From positions 1 through 34,740 of the forward strand of contig NZ_LDTB01000023.1 in NCBI RefSeq assembly GCF_001476895.1: a stretch of 34,740 bases of DNA, given 5' to 3'. The translations under genes were made by a program, and so were the position numbers. The stretch's first letter is position 1, and every line of letters begins with the position of its first letter. This DNA is from Sphingomonas endophytica (GTDB taxonomy: Bacteria; Pseudomonadota; Alphaproteobacteria; Sphingomonadales; Sphingomonadaceae). The notes below the pieces were generated by a model. The model was not told the origin of the DNA and did not search any database. It saw nothing but the letters and a program-made list of their open reading frames with translations. Positions 17,910-24,956 of this stretch are shown here, piece after piece.

Positions 17910-19369
17910 TGGATTATGCCGCCAATCTGGCGATGACGCTGCCCGAGCTGGTGCTCGCGGTCGGTGCGATCGCATTGATGCTGGTCGCCGCCTGGGGCGG
18001 TCCGGCGTCGACCAAAGCGGTATCCTGGGCCGCGGTCGCGGTGCTGGCCGGCGCGTTGGTCGCGCTGACCGGCCCGGCATCGGGCGGGGGTGACGCCTTC
18101 TACGGCCTGTACCGCGCCGACGCCTTCGCCGGCTTCGCCAAGGTGCTGATCTATATCGCGTCGGCCGTGGCGATCCTGCTGGCACCGACCTTCTTCAAGC
18201 GCACCGCGGGCGCGGACCTGCGCCCGGAATATCCGGTGCTGATCCTGCTGTCGGCGTGCGGCATGGGGATGATGGTGTCGGCGGGCGACCTGCTGACGCT
18301 GTATGTCGGGCTCGAACTCCAGAGCCTCGCGGCCTATGTGCTGGCAAGCTTCATGCGGCAGGATACGCGCTCGGCCGAAGCGGGGCTGAAGTATTTCGTG
18401 CTGGGCGCGCTGGCGAGCGGCATCCTGCTCTACGGCATCAGTCTTGTGTACGGCTTCACCGGTTCGACGTTATTCGACGAGATCGCGGGGGCGTTCGCCG
18501 CCACGCCGCTGACGGGCGACACGCGCTCGCTGGGCCTTTTGTTCGGGCTGGTGTTCGTGTTCGCGGGGCTGGCGTTCAAGATCTCGGCGGTGCCGTTCCA
18601 CATGTGGACCCCCGACGTATACGAGGGCGCGCCGACTCCGGTGACGGCGTTCTTCGCCTCCGCCCCCAAGGTCGCGGCGATCGCGCTCGCGGTGCGGGTC
18701 GCGGTCGAGGCAATGGGACCGGCCGAAGTGCAGTGGCGGCAGATCGTGATCTTCGCGTCGCTGGCGTCGATCCTGCTGGGTGCGGTCGCGGCGATCGGGC
18801 AGCAGAACATCAAGCGCCTGCTCGCTTATTCGTCGATCAACAACGTCGGCTTCGCGCTGATCGGTCTGGCGGCGGGGACGCCGGAGGGCGTGGCGTCGGT
18901 CATGACCTATATGACGATCTACCTCGCGATGACGCTGGGCAGCTTCCTGGTCGTTCTCCAGATGCGCGACGCGGACGGGCAGCCGCTGGAGACGATTGCG
19001 AGCCTTGCGGGCCTGTCGCGGACGCGGCCGGGTCTGGCGGCGGCGCTGGCGATCTTCATGTTCTCGCTGGCCGGCATTCCGCCGCTGTTCGGCTTCTATG
19101 CCAAGTTCGCGGTCTTCTACGCGGCGGTACAGGCGGGGCTGTTCCCCCTGGCGGTGATCGGCGTCGTGTTCAGCGTGATCGGCGCCTATTATTACCTGCG
19201 TCTCGTCAAGACGATGTACTTCGACGAGCCGACGGGCACGTTTGACGAGGGCGACAAGCTGGAAGGCGGGTTGATCGCGGTCGCGGCGGTGTTCGTGTCG
19301 CCGCTCGGCTATCTCGCGATCCCGGCGCTGTCCGCCTGGACGCTGGCTGCCGCCGCCAGCCTCTTCTGA
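17909..19369 (+). CDS. nuoN: NADH-quinone oxidoreductase subunit N
   Basis: Third antiporter-like proton-pumping subunit, 486 residues with about 14 helices. Signatures include LLTLYVGLELQSLAAYVLAS with the membrane glutamate, FHMWTPDVYEGAPTPVTAFF, and RLLAYSSINNVGFALIGLAA. The C-terminus is hydrophobic (LAIPALSAWTLAAAASLF). It is the last complex I gene; birA follows with at most 28 nt between and possibly less, so the transcript very likely continues. Confidence 0.97.
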   Translation: MDYAANLAMTLPELVLAVGAIALMLVAAWGGPASTKAVSWAAVAVLAGALVALTGPASGGGDAFYGLYRADAFAGFAKVLIYIASAVAILLAPTFFKRTAGADLRPEYPVLILLSACGMGMMVSAGDLLTLYVGLELQSLAAYVLASFMRQDTRSAEAGLKYFVLGALASGILLYGISLVYGFTGSTLFDEIAGAFAATPLTGDTRSLGLLFGLVFVFAGLAFKISAVPFHMWTPDVYEGAPTPVTAFFASAPKVAAIALAVRVAVEAMGPAEVQWRQIVIFASLASILLGAVAAIGQQNIKRLLAYSSINNVGFALIGLAAGTPEGVASVMTYMTIYLAMTLGSFLVVLQMRDADGQPLETIASLAGLSRTRPGLAAALAIFMFSLAGIPPLFGFYAKFAVFYAAVQAGLFPLAVIGVVFSVIGAYYYLRLVKTMYFDEPTGTFDEGDKLEGGLIAVAAVFVSPLGYLAIPALSAWTLAAAASLF

Positions 19370-19397
19370 GGCGGCGGCGCTGCCCCGTATCCTGACG

Positions 19398-20093
19398 GTG
19401 CCAGCGACGGGGTCGACCAATGCCGACCTGCTGACGCTGGCGCGCGACGGCGCGGTCGAGGACGGCGTGTGGCTGCGCGCGGAGCAGCAGACGGCGGGAC
19501 GCGGGCGTCAGGGGCGTGCGTGGCAGTCCCCGCCCGGCAATCTCTACGCCAGCACCGTCGTGCGGCTGTTGCCCCATGATCCTCGGGCCGCCGGGCTCGC
19601 GCTTGTGGCAGCGGTCGCGCTGGAAGAGGCGGTACGCGGGGCGCTGCCCGACGCGAGCAACTTGCAGCTGAAGTGGCCCAATGACCTGCTGCTCGGCGGG
19701 GCGAAGCTGTCGGGTATCCTGCTGGAGCGCGGCGGGGAGCATGTCGTGGTCGGCATCGGCGTGAACGTCGCGCATCATCCCGAGCTTCCCGACCGCCCGA
19801 CCACCAGCCTGCGGGCGGCGGGCGCCGCAGTGGACGCCGCCGTCTTTCTTGACGATCTCGCCCAGCGGTTCGCGCGCTGGTTCGAGACGTGGCGCGGGCA
19901 GGGGATTGCGCCCATTGCGGCGCAATGGGGCGAGCGCGCGCATCCGGTCGGCACCACGCTGTCGGTACGGCTGCCCGACGGTGCTGCGCTGGCCGGACGC
20001 TTCGCCGGGTTGGACGCGAGCGGCGCGCTGCTGCTCGACTTGGCCGATGGCACGCGGCATGTCATTCATGCCGGTGACGTTTTTCTGGTTTGA
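19398..20093 (+). CDS. birA: Biotin--[acetyl-CoA-carboxylase] ligase (single-domain BirA)
   Basis: Attaches biotin to the carrier domain of acetyl-CoA carboxylase through biotinyl-AMP. The protein has TGSTNADLL at the start, the biotin/ATP loop GRGRQGRAW, the catalytic KWPNDLLLGG segment, GIGVNVAHHP, and a small C-terminal domain ending HVIHAGDVFLV. There is no N-terminal winged-helix domain, so it should not act as a repressor. The start is uncertain. GTG 19398 gives MPATGSTN, cutting the first strand; the open frame continues upstream as LPRILTV from a CTG at 19380, which fits the family better. It lies between nuoN and coaX on the same strand. Confidence 0.92.
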   Translation: MPATGSTNADLLTLARDGAVEDGVWLRAEQQTAGRGRQGRAWQSPPGNLYASTVVRLLPHDPRAAGLALVAAVALEEAVRGALPDASNLQLKWPNDLLLGGAKLSGILLERGGEHVVVGIGVNVAHHPELPDRPTTSLRAAGAAVDAAVFLDDLAQRFARWFETWRGQGIAPIAAQWGERAHPVGTTLSVRLPDGAALAGRFAGLDASGALLLDLADGTRHVIHAGDVFLV

Positions 20094-20108
20094 GGGGGAG
20101 GGGAAGCG

Positions 20109-20897
20109 ATGCTGCTCGCGGTCGATGCCGGCAACACCAACATCGTCTTCGCGCTCGTCCAGCCGGGGACGCGCGAAATCCGTGCGCGCTGGCGGATCGC
20201 GACCGATCCGCGTCGGACCGCAGACGAATATGCGGTGTGGCTCAGCCAGTTGCTGACGCTGGAAGGCTATGCGCGCGACGACGTGAGCGCCGTGATCATC
20301 TCGACGGTGGTGCCGCGGGCGCTCCACAATCTCGAGGTACTGGCGAGCAAGTATTTCCGCACCCATGCGCTGGTCGCCGGCCGCGCACCGGTCGACTGGC
20401 AGCTGTCGGTCGACGTCGACGAGCCGCGCAGCCTGGGCGCGGACCGTGCGGTGAACACGATCGCGGCGCACGCGCTGCACGCGGGCGACCTGATCGTCAT
20501 CGACTTCGGCACCGCTACCACCTTTGACCATTCCGATTTCGACGGCGCGTACAAGGGCGGGATCATCGCGCCGGGCATCAACCTGTCGCTCGACGCGCTG
20601 GTGATGGCCGCCGCCAAGCTGCCGCGCATCGCAATCGAGGCGCCAGCGACCGACTGCGTGATCGGGCGCAACACGGTCGACCAGATGAACATCGGCATCT
20701 ACTGGGGCTATATCGCGATGATCGAGGGGCTGGTCGCGCGGATGAAGCGCGAGATCGCACGTCCCGTGAAGGTGATCGCCACCGGCGGCCTTGCCACCTT
20801 GTTCGAACAACATACCAACGTGTTCGACGTGATCGAACCGGACCTGACGATCCAGGGACTGGCGATCATGTACGAACGCGCCCATATCGACGGATGA
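20109..20897 (+). CDS. coaX: Type III pantothenate kinase
   Basis: Phosphorylates pantothenate, the first step of coenzyme A synthesis from vitamin B5. The 262-residue length is typical. Motifs of the acetate/sugar kinase-like fold are visible: [16 protein letters not shown] for phosphate binding, [20 protein letters not shown] with the metal-binding aspartate, [15 protein letters not shown], and [15 protein letters not shown] near the end. Type III enzymes are not feedback-inhibited by CoA, unlike type I. GAGGGGAGGGG before the ATG is the ribosome-binding site, 15 nt after birA. It complements panB further along the window. Confidence 0.96.
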   Translation: MLLAVDAGNTNIVFALVQPGTREIRARWRIATDPRRTADEYAVWLSQLLTLEGYARDDVSAVIISTVVPRALHNLEVLASKYFRTHALVAGRAPVDWQLSVDVDEPRSLGADRAVNTIAAHALHAGDLIVIDFGTATTFDHSDFDGAYKGGIIAPGINLSLDALVMAAAKLPRIAIEAPATDCVIGRNTVDQMNIGIYWGYIAMIEGLVARMKREIARPVKVIATGGLATLFEQHTNVFDVIEPDLTIQGLAIMYERAHIDG

Positions 20898-20930
20898 CCG
20901 CCACGCCGGCGCGATCGTTCGTTTTCCCAT

Positions 20931-20955
20931 GCCCGTCGCGCCGATGCGGACGGGC
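20931..20955 (+). other. Inverted repeat in the RNase J leader
   Basis: GCCCGTC (20931-20937) and GACGGGC (20949-20955) form a perfect 7-bp stem with an 11-nt loop, 27 nt upstream of the RNase J start codon. It could be a structured leader, possibly cleaved by the enzyme itself, but no T tract or known element is seen. Confidence 0.35.
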
Positions 20956-20982
20956 CGCGGTGCCGGCGCACAAAGGAATCTG

Positions 20983-22623
20983 ATGACACCGAAGAATAAC
21001 GAGCTTCTCTTCTGCGCGCTGGGCGGGTCCGGCGAAATCGGCATGAACGTCACGCTCTATGGCCATGCCGGCAAGTGGTTGATGGTCGATTGCGGCGTGA
21101 CCTTCGCCGACGCGCATTATCCCGGCATCGACGTGATTCTGCCCGACCTGCGCTTCATCGAGGAGCGGATCGACGATCTGGTCGGTATCGTGCTGACCCA
21201 CGGGCATGAGGATCATATCGGCGCGCTGCCGTACCTTGCCGAAGACCTGGGGGTGCCGATCTATGCCACGCCGTTCACCGCCGGGCTGGTGCGCGGCAAG
21301 CTGGAAGAGGAGCGGATCGAGGACCGGGTGAAGATCCGGCTGGTCGAGCCGCGCAAGAGCTTCAAGGTCGGGCCGTTCGCGGTCGAGGTCGTGCCGCTGT
21401 CGCACTCGATCCCGGAGGCGAACGCGCTGGTGATCGCGACCCCGGCGGGCAAGGTGTTTCACACCGGCGACTGGAAGCTTGACCCGACCCCGGTGATCGG
21501 CAAGCCGTCGTCGCCGGAGGAACTGGCGGAGATCGGTGCCGAGGGCATCGACGTGCTGGTGTGCGATTCGACCAATGTCTTCAATGCCGAGGCATCGGGC
21601 AGCGAAGCGAGCGTCCGCGTCGGGCTGACCGAAAGCGTCGCGCGGGCGCGCGGGCGCGTCGTGGTGACGACCTTCGCGTCGAATGCCGCGCGGCTCCACA
21701 CGCTGGCGCAGGTCGCGGAGGAAACCGGGCGCAAGTTGTGCGTGACCGGGCGGTCGCTCGACCGGATCATCCGCGTCGCCAAGGCAACCGGCTATCTCAA
21801 GAACTTCCCGCAGACCGTCGATGTCGATGCGGCGATGCGCCTGCCGAAGAACCGCGTCCTGATCGTCGCGACCGGCGGGCAGGGCGAGGAACGCGCGGCG
21901 CTGGCGCGGATCGCGGCGGGAAATCATCCGGTCGCGCTCGATGCGGGTGACATGGTGATCTTCTCGTCGAAGCAGATTCCGGGCAACGAGGTCGCGATCG
22001 GGCGCATCCAGAACCAGCTGGCGGCCAAGGGCGTCGAAATGGTCACCGAGAAGCAGGCGCACGTCCACGTCTCTGGCCACCCCGGGCGGCCGGAGTTGGC
22101 GAAGATGTACGGCTGGATCCGGCCGACGACGCTGCTGCCGGTGCACGGCGAGATGCGACACCTGATGGAGCATGCCCGCTACGGGCTGGCGCAAGGCATC
22201 CCGCAGGCGCTGGTACAGACGGACGGCGACATGGTCCGCCTGGCGCCGGGTGTGCCCAAGAAGATCGGCAACGTGGCGATCGGGCGGCTGGTGCTGGACG
22301 GCGACGTGATCCTGCCGGCCGATGGCAGCACGATCAACGAGCGGCGGCGGATCGCCGTGAACGGCCAGATCTCGGTTGGTATCGCGGTCGATCGCAACGG
22401 GCGCGCGGGCGGCACGCCGGACGTGCGCGTGCAGGGCGTCCCGGTCGAGGAGGAGCGCGAGCCGTTTCTGGCCGAGGCGATCGAGGCGGCAAGCGAGGCG
22501 ATGGCCGGGCGGCCGCGCGATCGGGACCGGTTGCGCGAGGATGTGCGGCTGGCGGTGCGCAAGGTCGCGACGCGCTGGACGGGCAAGAAGCCGATCGTCG
22601 ACGTCCTGATCGTCGAAGTCTGA
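20983..22623 (+). CDS. rnj: Ribonuclease J
   Basis: Metallo-beta-lactamase/beta-CASP ribonuclease with endo- and 5'-3' exonuclease activity in mRNA decay and rRNA maturation. The 546-residue protein has the zinc motif H73-G-H75-E-D77-H78 (LTHGHEDHIGALPY), VPLSHSIPEANAL, VFHTGDWKLDPTP, CDSTNVFN, the beta-CASP domain in the middle, and VHVSGHPGRPEL plus LLPVHGEMRHLMEHARYG near the end. ATG 20983 is chosen because AAAGGA lies at ideal spacing; a GTG at 20929 would add 18 residues. It lies 85 nt after coaX on the same strand. A stable leader hairpin lies in that gap. Confidence 0.95.
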   Translation: MTPKNNELLFCALGGSGEIGMNVTLYGHAGKWLMVDCGVTFADAHYPGIDVILPDLRFIEERIDDLVGIVLTHGHEDHIGALPYLAEDLGVPIYATPFTAGLVRGKLEEERIEDRVKIRLVEPRKSFKVGPFAVEVVPLSHSIPEANALVIATPAGKVFHTGDWKLDPTPVIGKPSSPEELAEIGAEGIDVLVCDSTNVFNAEASGSEASVRVGLTESVARARGRVVVTTFASNAARLHTLAQVAEETGRKLCVTGRSLDRIIRVAKATGYLKNFPQTVDVDAAMRLPKNRVLIVATGGQGEERAALARIAAGNHPVALDAGDMVIFSSKQIPGNEVAIGRIQNQLAAKGVEMVTEKQAHVHVSGHPGRPELAKMYGWIRPTTLLPVHGEMRHLMEHARYGLAQGIPQALVQTDGDMVRLAPGVPKKIGNVAIGRLVLDGDVILPADGSTINERRRIAVNGQISVGIAVDRNGRAGGTPDVRVQGVPVEEEREPFLAEAIEAASEAMAGRPRDRDRLREDVRLAVRKVATRWTGKKPIVDVLIVEV

Positions 22624-22641
22624 TCGTGCGGGCGCGCTGAC

Positions 22642-22920
22642 ATGCGGTGGACGTCGCTGCTGGCTATCTATGTGTTGTTCTGGGCATTTTCGGTGTTCCT
22701 GGTGCTGCCGTTCGGGGTGCGGACCTCGGCGGAGGCGGGGGAGACCGCGATGCCCGGCACCGCCGAGAGCGCGCCGCATGAGTTCTCGCTGAAGCGCGTC
22801 GTCACCAGGACGACGATCGTGGCGACGACGTTGTTCGTGCTGTTCGTCGCCAACGATCATTTCGGGTGGATCACCGCGCGGTCGCTGGACGTGGTGGATG
22901 TGGTGAACGCGGTGGGCTGA
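22642..22920 (+). CDS. DUF1467 family small membrane protein
   Basis: A 92-residue protein with two predicted membrane helices (about residues 3-25, SLLAIYVLFWAFSVFLVLPF, and 54-72, TRTTIVATTLFVLFVANDHF) joined by a polar loop containing GVRTSAE. This matches DUF1467, a family found mainly in alphaproteobacteria and of unknown role. It lies 18 nt after the RNase J stop, so it is probably cotranscribed. Function cannot be assigned. Confidence 0.88.
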   Translation: MRWTSLLAIYVLFWAFSVFLVLPFGVRTSAEAGETAMPGTAESAPHEFSLKRVVTRTTIVATTLFVLFVANDHFGWITARSLDVVDVVNAVG

Positions 22921-22964
22921 CGCGGGTTGTGGCGGCGCGGCGGCCCGGCACGCATAATGAGGCA

Positions 22965-23390
22965 ATGGAAGAGGATCGTTCCGCCCGCCCCGACCCCCGG
23001 TTGATCGACGGGGACGGACATAAGTGGGAGCGGCTGTCGCCGTTCCGCACCGGCGCTTTCGGTCATTGCCCGCGGTGCGGCAAAGGCCCGTTATTCTTGG
23101 GTTTTCTGACGATCCGCGATCGCTGTCCGGTCTGCGGACTGGATTATTCCTATGCCGATCCGGCCGATGGACCGGCAGTGTTCGTGCAGCTTTTCGCGTG
23201 CCTGCCGGGCGTCGTCTTCACGCTGATGCTGCAGATCCTCGCCGATCCGGCATGGTGGGTGCATGTCGTGGTGAGCCTGCCGGTGCTGCTGGTCAGCACG
23301 GTGTTGCCGCTGCGACCGATCAAGGGCTGGCTGGTGGCGAGCCAGTTCTATTTCAAGGCGCGCGAGGGGCGGTTGGTGCGCGAGGAGTAG
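22965..23390 (+). CDS. DUF983 family zinc-ribbon membrane protein
   Basis: A 141-residue protein. Two CxxC knuckles, C35/C38 (GHCPRCGKGPLF) and C54/C57 (DRCPVCGLDYSYADPADGPA), should bind one zinc. Two membrane helices follow (FVQLFACLPGVVFTLMLQIL and VHVVVSLPVLLVSTVLPLRP). This is the DUF983 layout; some family members sit next to cytochrome oxidase genes, but the role is unknown. ATG 22965 was chosen because it gives the family's short acidic N-terminus; upstream sequence in the frame lies inside the DUF1467 gene. It ends the long forward-strand block and converges with the Mth938-like gene. Confidence 0.88.
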   Translation: MEEDRSARPDPRLIDGDGHKWERLSPFRTGAFGHCPRCGKGPLFLGFLTIRDRCPVCGLDYSYADPADGPAVFVQLFACLPGVVFTLMLQILADPAWWVHVVVSLPVLLVSTVLPLRPIKGWLVASQFYFKAREGRLVREE

Positions 23391-23409
23391 GATCGCGCAG
23401 TACGGCTGC

Positions 23410-23425
23410 GGCCGGAATTCCGGCC
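23410..23425. repeat. 16-bp perfect palindrome between convergent genes
   Basis: GGCCGGAATTCCGGCC reads the same on both strands and lies 20 nt after the DUF983 stop and 36 nt before the Mth938-like stop. As RNA it could form only a six-pair stem with an AAUU loop. No T tract follows on either strand, so it is at best a weak bidirectional terminator. Confidence 0.5.
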
Positions 23426-23460
23426 CGCTCGGCACGAAAAGCCCCGAAAAATGCGGCCGC

Positions 23461-23847
23461 TCAGTCCTCCAGCGGGTAGAGCGCGGCGGCGATGCGACGA
23501 TCCTCCGCGCGCAGCACGCCCCAGGCACGCGCGGCGGCGCGGCTGTCCATCGCCTCGACCCCGATCCCGCGCGCTTCGAGCGCGGCGATCAGCGCCCGCG
23601 GCGGGCGGCGGAGGTCGGTGCCGGTGCCGATCAGGACGAACTCGATCGCTTCGCCCAGTACGGGGGCGAGCGCGGCGGCGTCCAGCGACTCGAGCGGCGG
23701 CGGGGTCCAGGCGTCGGCGCGCGTCGCGGTCAGCAGCAGCGCCGGATAGACGCCCATCGTCCCGTCCGGCGCATCGACCTTGAACCCGGCCGGGCCGAAG
23801 CCACGGACCAGCGGGCCGGCGGCGGGGCGATCGCGGTCCATCCTCAT
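23461..23847 (-). CDS. Mth938-like (DUF498) domain protein
   Basis: A 128-residue protein with the Mth938/DUF498 pattern: GFGPAGFKVDAPDGTMGVYP, then PVLGEAIEFVLIGTGTDLRR and a GIGVEAMDSRAAARAWGVL region. The fold is related to human NDUFAF3, a complex I assembly factor, although bacterial members have no settled function. It lies 19 nt downstream of secF on the same strand and is probably the last gene of the yajC-secD-secF transcript. I start at 23847 (MRMDRDRP), where CAGGAT is the nearest ribosome-binding site; longer readings enter secF. Confidence 0.85.
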   Translation of the reverse strand: MRMDRDRPAAGPLVRGFGPAGFKVDAPDGTMGVYPALLLTATRADAWTPPPLESLDAAALAPVLGEAIEFVLIGTGTDLRRPPRALIAALEARGIGVEAMDSRAAARAWGVLRAEDRRIAAALYPLED

Positions 23848-23866
23848 CGCGGCATCCTGGCGGGCG

Positions 23867-24841
23867 TCAGGCGCGCGGGCCGACGCGCTCGGCATTGTCG
23901 AGCGCGCCGCCGCGCGACCGCTTCTCGCCGCCGTCCGGATCGGCGCGCAGGCCAAGCGTGATGAGCAGCGACGACGACACGTAGATCGACGAATAGGTGC
24001 CGACGATGATGCCGAGCGTCATCGCGGCGGTGAAACCACGCAGCACATGGCCGCCGAGGAACAGCAAGGCGCCGAGCGCGAGCAGGATCGTCACCGAGGT
24101 CATGACGGTGCGGGGGAGGGTTTCGTTGACCGACAGGTTGATGATCTCCCGCATCTCCATCTTGCGATAGCGGCGCATGTTCTCGCGGATGCGGTCGTCG
24201 ATCACGATCTTGTCGTTGATCGAATAGCCGATGATCGTCAGTACGGCGGCGACGATGTTCAGGTCGAACTCGAACTGCGTCAGCGCGAAGAAGCCGAGCG
24301 TCATGAGCAGATCGTGGACGATCGCGACGATCGTCGAGACACCGAACTGCCATTCGAAACGGAAGATCGCGAACAGGCCGATGCCGAGGATCGCGAGCAC
24401 GACCGCGAGCACGCCGTTGCGGATCAACTCGCCCGACACCTTGCCGGACACGGTCGAATAGCGGCGGAACTCGGTGCCCGGAAACGCCTTGGCCAGCGCG
24501 GCCTCGACCTTGCGGACCGCCGAGTTGGTCGCGCCCTCGTCACCGCCCTGCTGGACGGGGAGGCGGATCGTGATCGTGCGCGGATCGCCGAACTGCTGGA
24601 GCGCGGCTTCGCCGACGCCCTGCGAGTCGACGACGGCGCGCACCCGGTCGAGATCGGGGGTCTGGACGAACCGCTCCTCGATCATCAGGCCGCCCTTGAA
24701 GTCGACGCCGAAGTTCAGCCCCTTGTAGAGCGTCAGGCCGACCGCCAGCACGCTGAGCAGCAGCGTCAGGCCGAACGCCCAGCCGCGCAGGCGGACGAAA
24801 TCGATATTGGTGTCGTCGGGGACGAGCTTGAGCAGTTTCAT
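23867..24841 (-). CDS. secF: Protein translocase subunit SecF
   Basis: Inner-membrane partner of SecD; the pair uses the proton gradient to pull exported proteins through SecYEG on the periplasmic side. The 324-residue protein has six membrane helices: the first near residues 18-38, then a periplasmic domain opened by GVDFKGGLMIEERF, then five helices including the conserved IGYSINDKIVIDDRIRENMR. The C-terminal tail is charged (DPDGGEKRSRGG). GAGGAAG (24843-24849) precedes the ATG. Immediately beyond it lies a large inverted repeat that separates secF from secD by 115 nt. Confidence 0.96.
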   Translation of the reverse strand: MKLLKLVPDDTNIDFVRLRGWAFGLTLLLSVLAVGLTLYKGLNFGVDFKGGLMIEERFVQTPDLDRVRAVVDSQGVGEAALQQFGDPRTITIRLPVQQGGDEGATNSAVRKVEAALAKAFPGTEFRRYSTVSGKVSGELIRNGVLAVVLAILGIGLFAIFRFEWQFGVSTIVAIVHDLLMTLGFFALTQFEFDLNIVAAVLTIIGYSINDKIVIDDRIRENMRRYRKMEMREIINLSVNETLPRTVMTSVTILLALGALLFLGGHVLRGFTAAMTLGIIVGTYSSIYVSSSLLITLGLRADPDGGEKRSRGGALDNAERVGPRA

Positions 24842-24849
24842 GACTTCCT

Positions 24850-24930
24850 CGTCACCCCGGCGCGGGCCGGGGTCCAGTTCACAGAGCGCGCGACGTGCGG
24901 CTCTGGACCCCGGCCTGCGCCGGGGTGACG
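24850..24930. repeat. REP/BIME-like inverted repeat between secD and secF
   Basis: A 28-bp arm (24850-24877) and its inverse (24903-24930) match at 27 of 28 positions around a 25-nt centre. Each arm is itself a small palindrome: ACCCCGG-CGCGGG-CCGGGGT on the left, ACCCCGG-CCTGCG-CCGGGGT on the right. So there are two head-to-head REP-like units. In the secD-secF mRNA they could fold either as one long hairpin or as two small ones. The outer end abuts the secF ribosome-binding site. Similar CCCCGG-cored elements are dispersed in sphingomonad genomes (general knowledge, not searched). Confidence 0.85.
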
Positions 24931-24956
24931 GTGTTCGGGGAGGGCGGCGAGGACGA

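Noticed and set aside
20866..22965. Reverse-strand open frame of about 700 codons opposite RNase J
   Set aside because: No domain or ribosome-binding site, and RNase J on the plus strand has full catalytic motifs.
23430..23460. AAAAGCCCCGAAAAA considered as an intrinsic terminator for the reverse strand
   Set aside because: No complementary GGGGC arm is close by; only the separate palindrome at 23410-23425 can fold, and it has no T tract.
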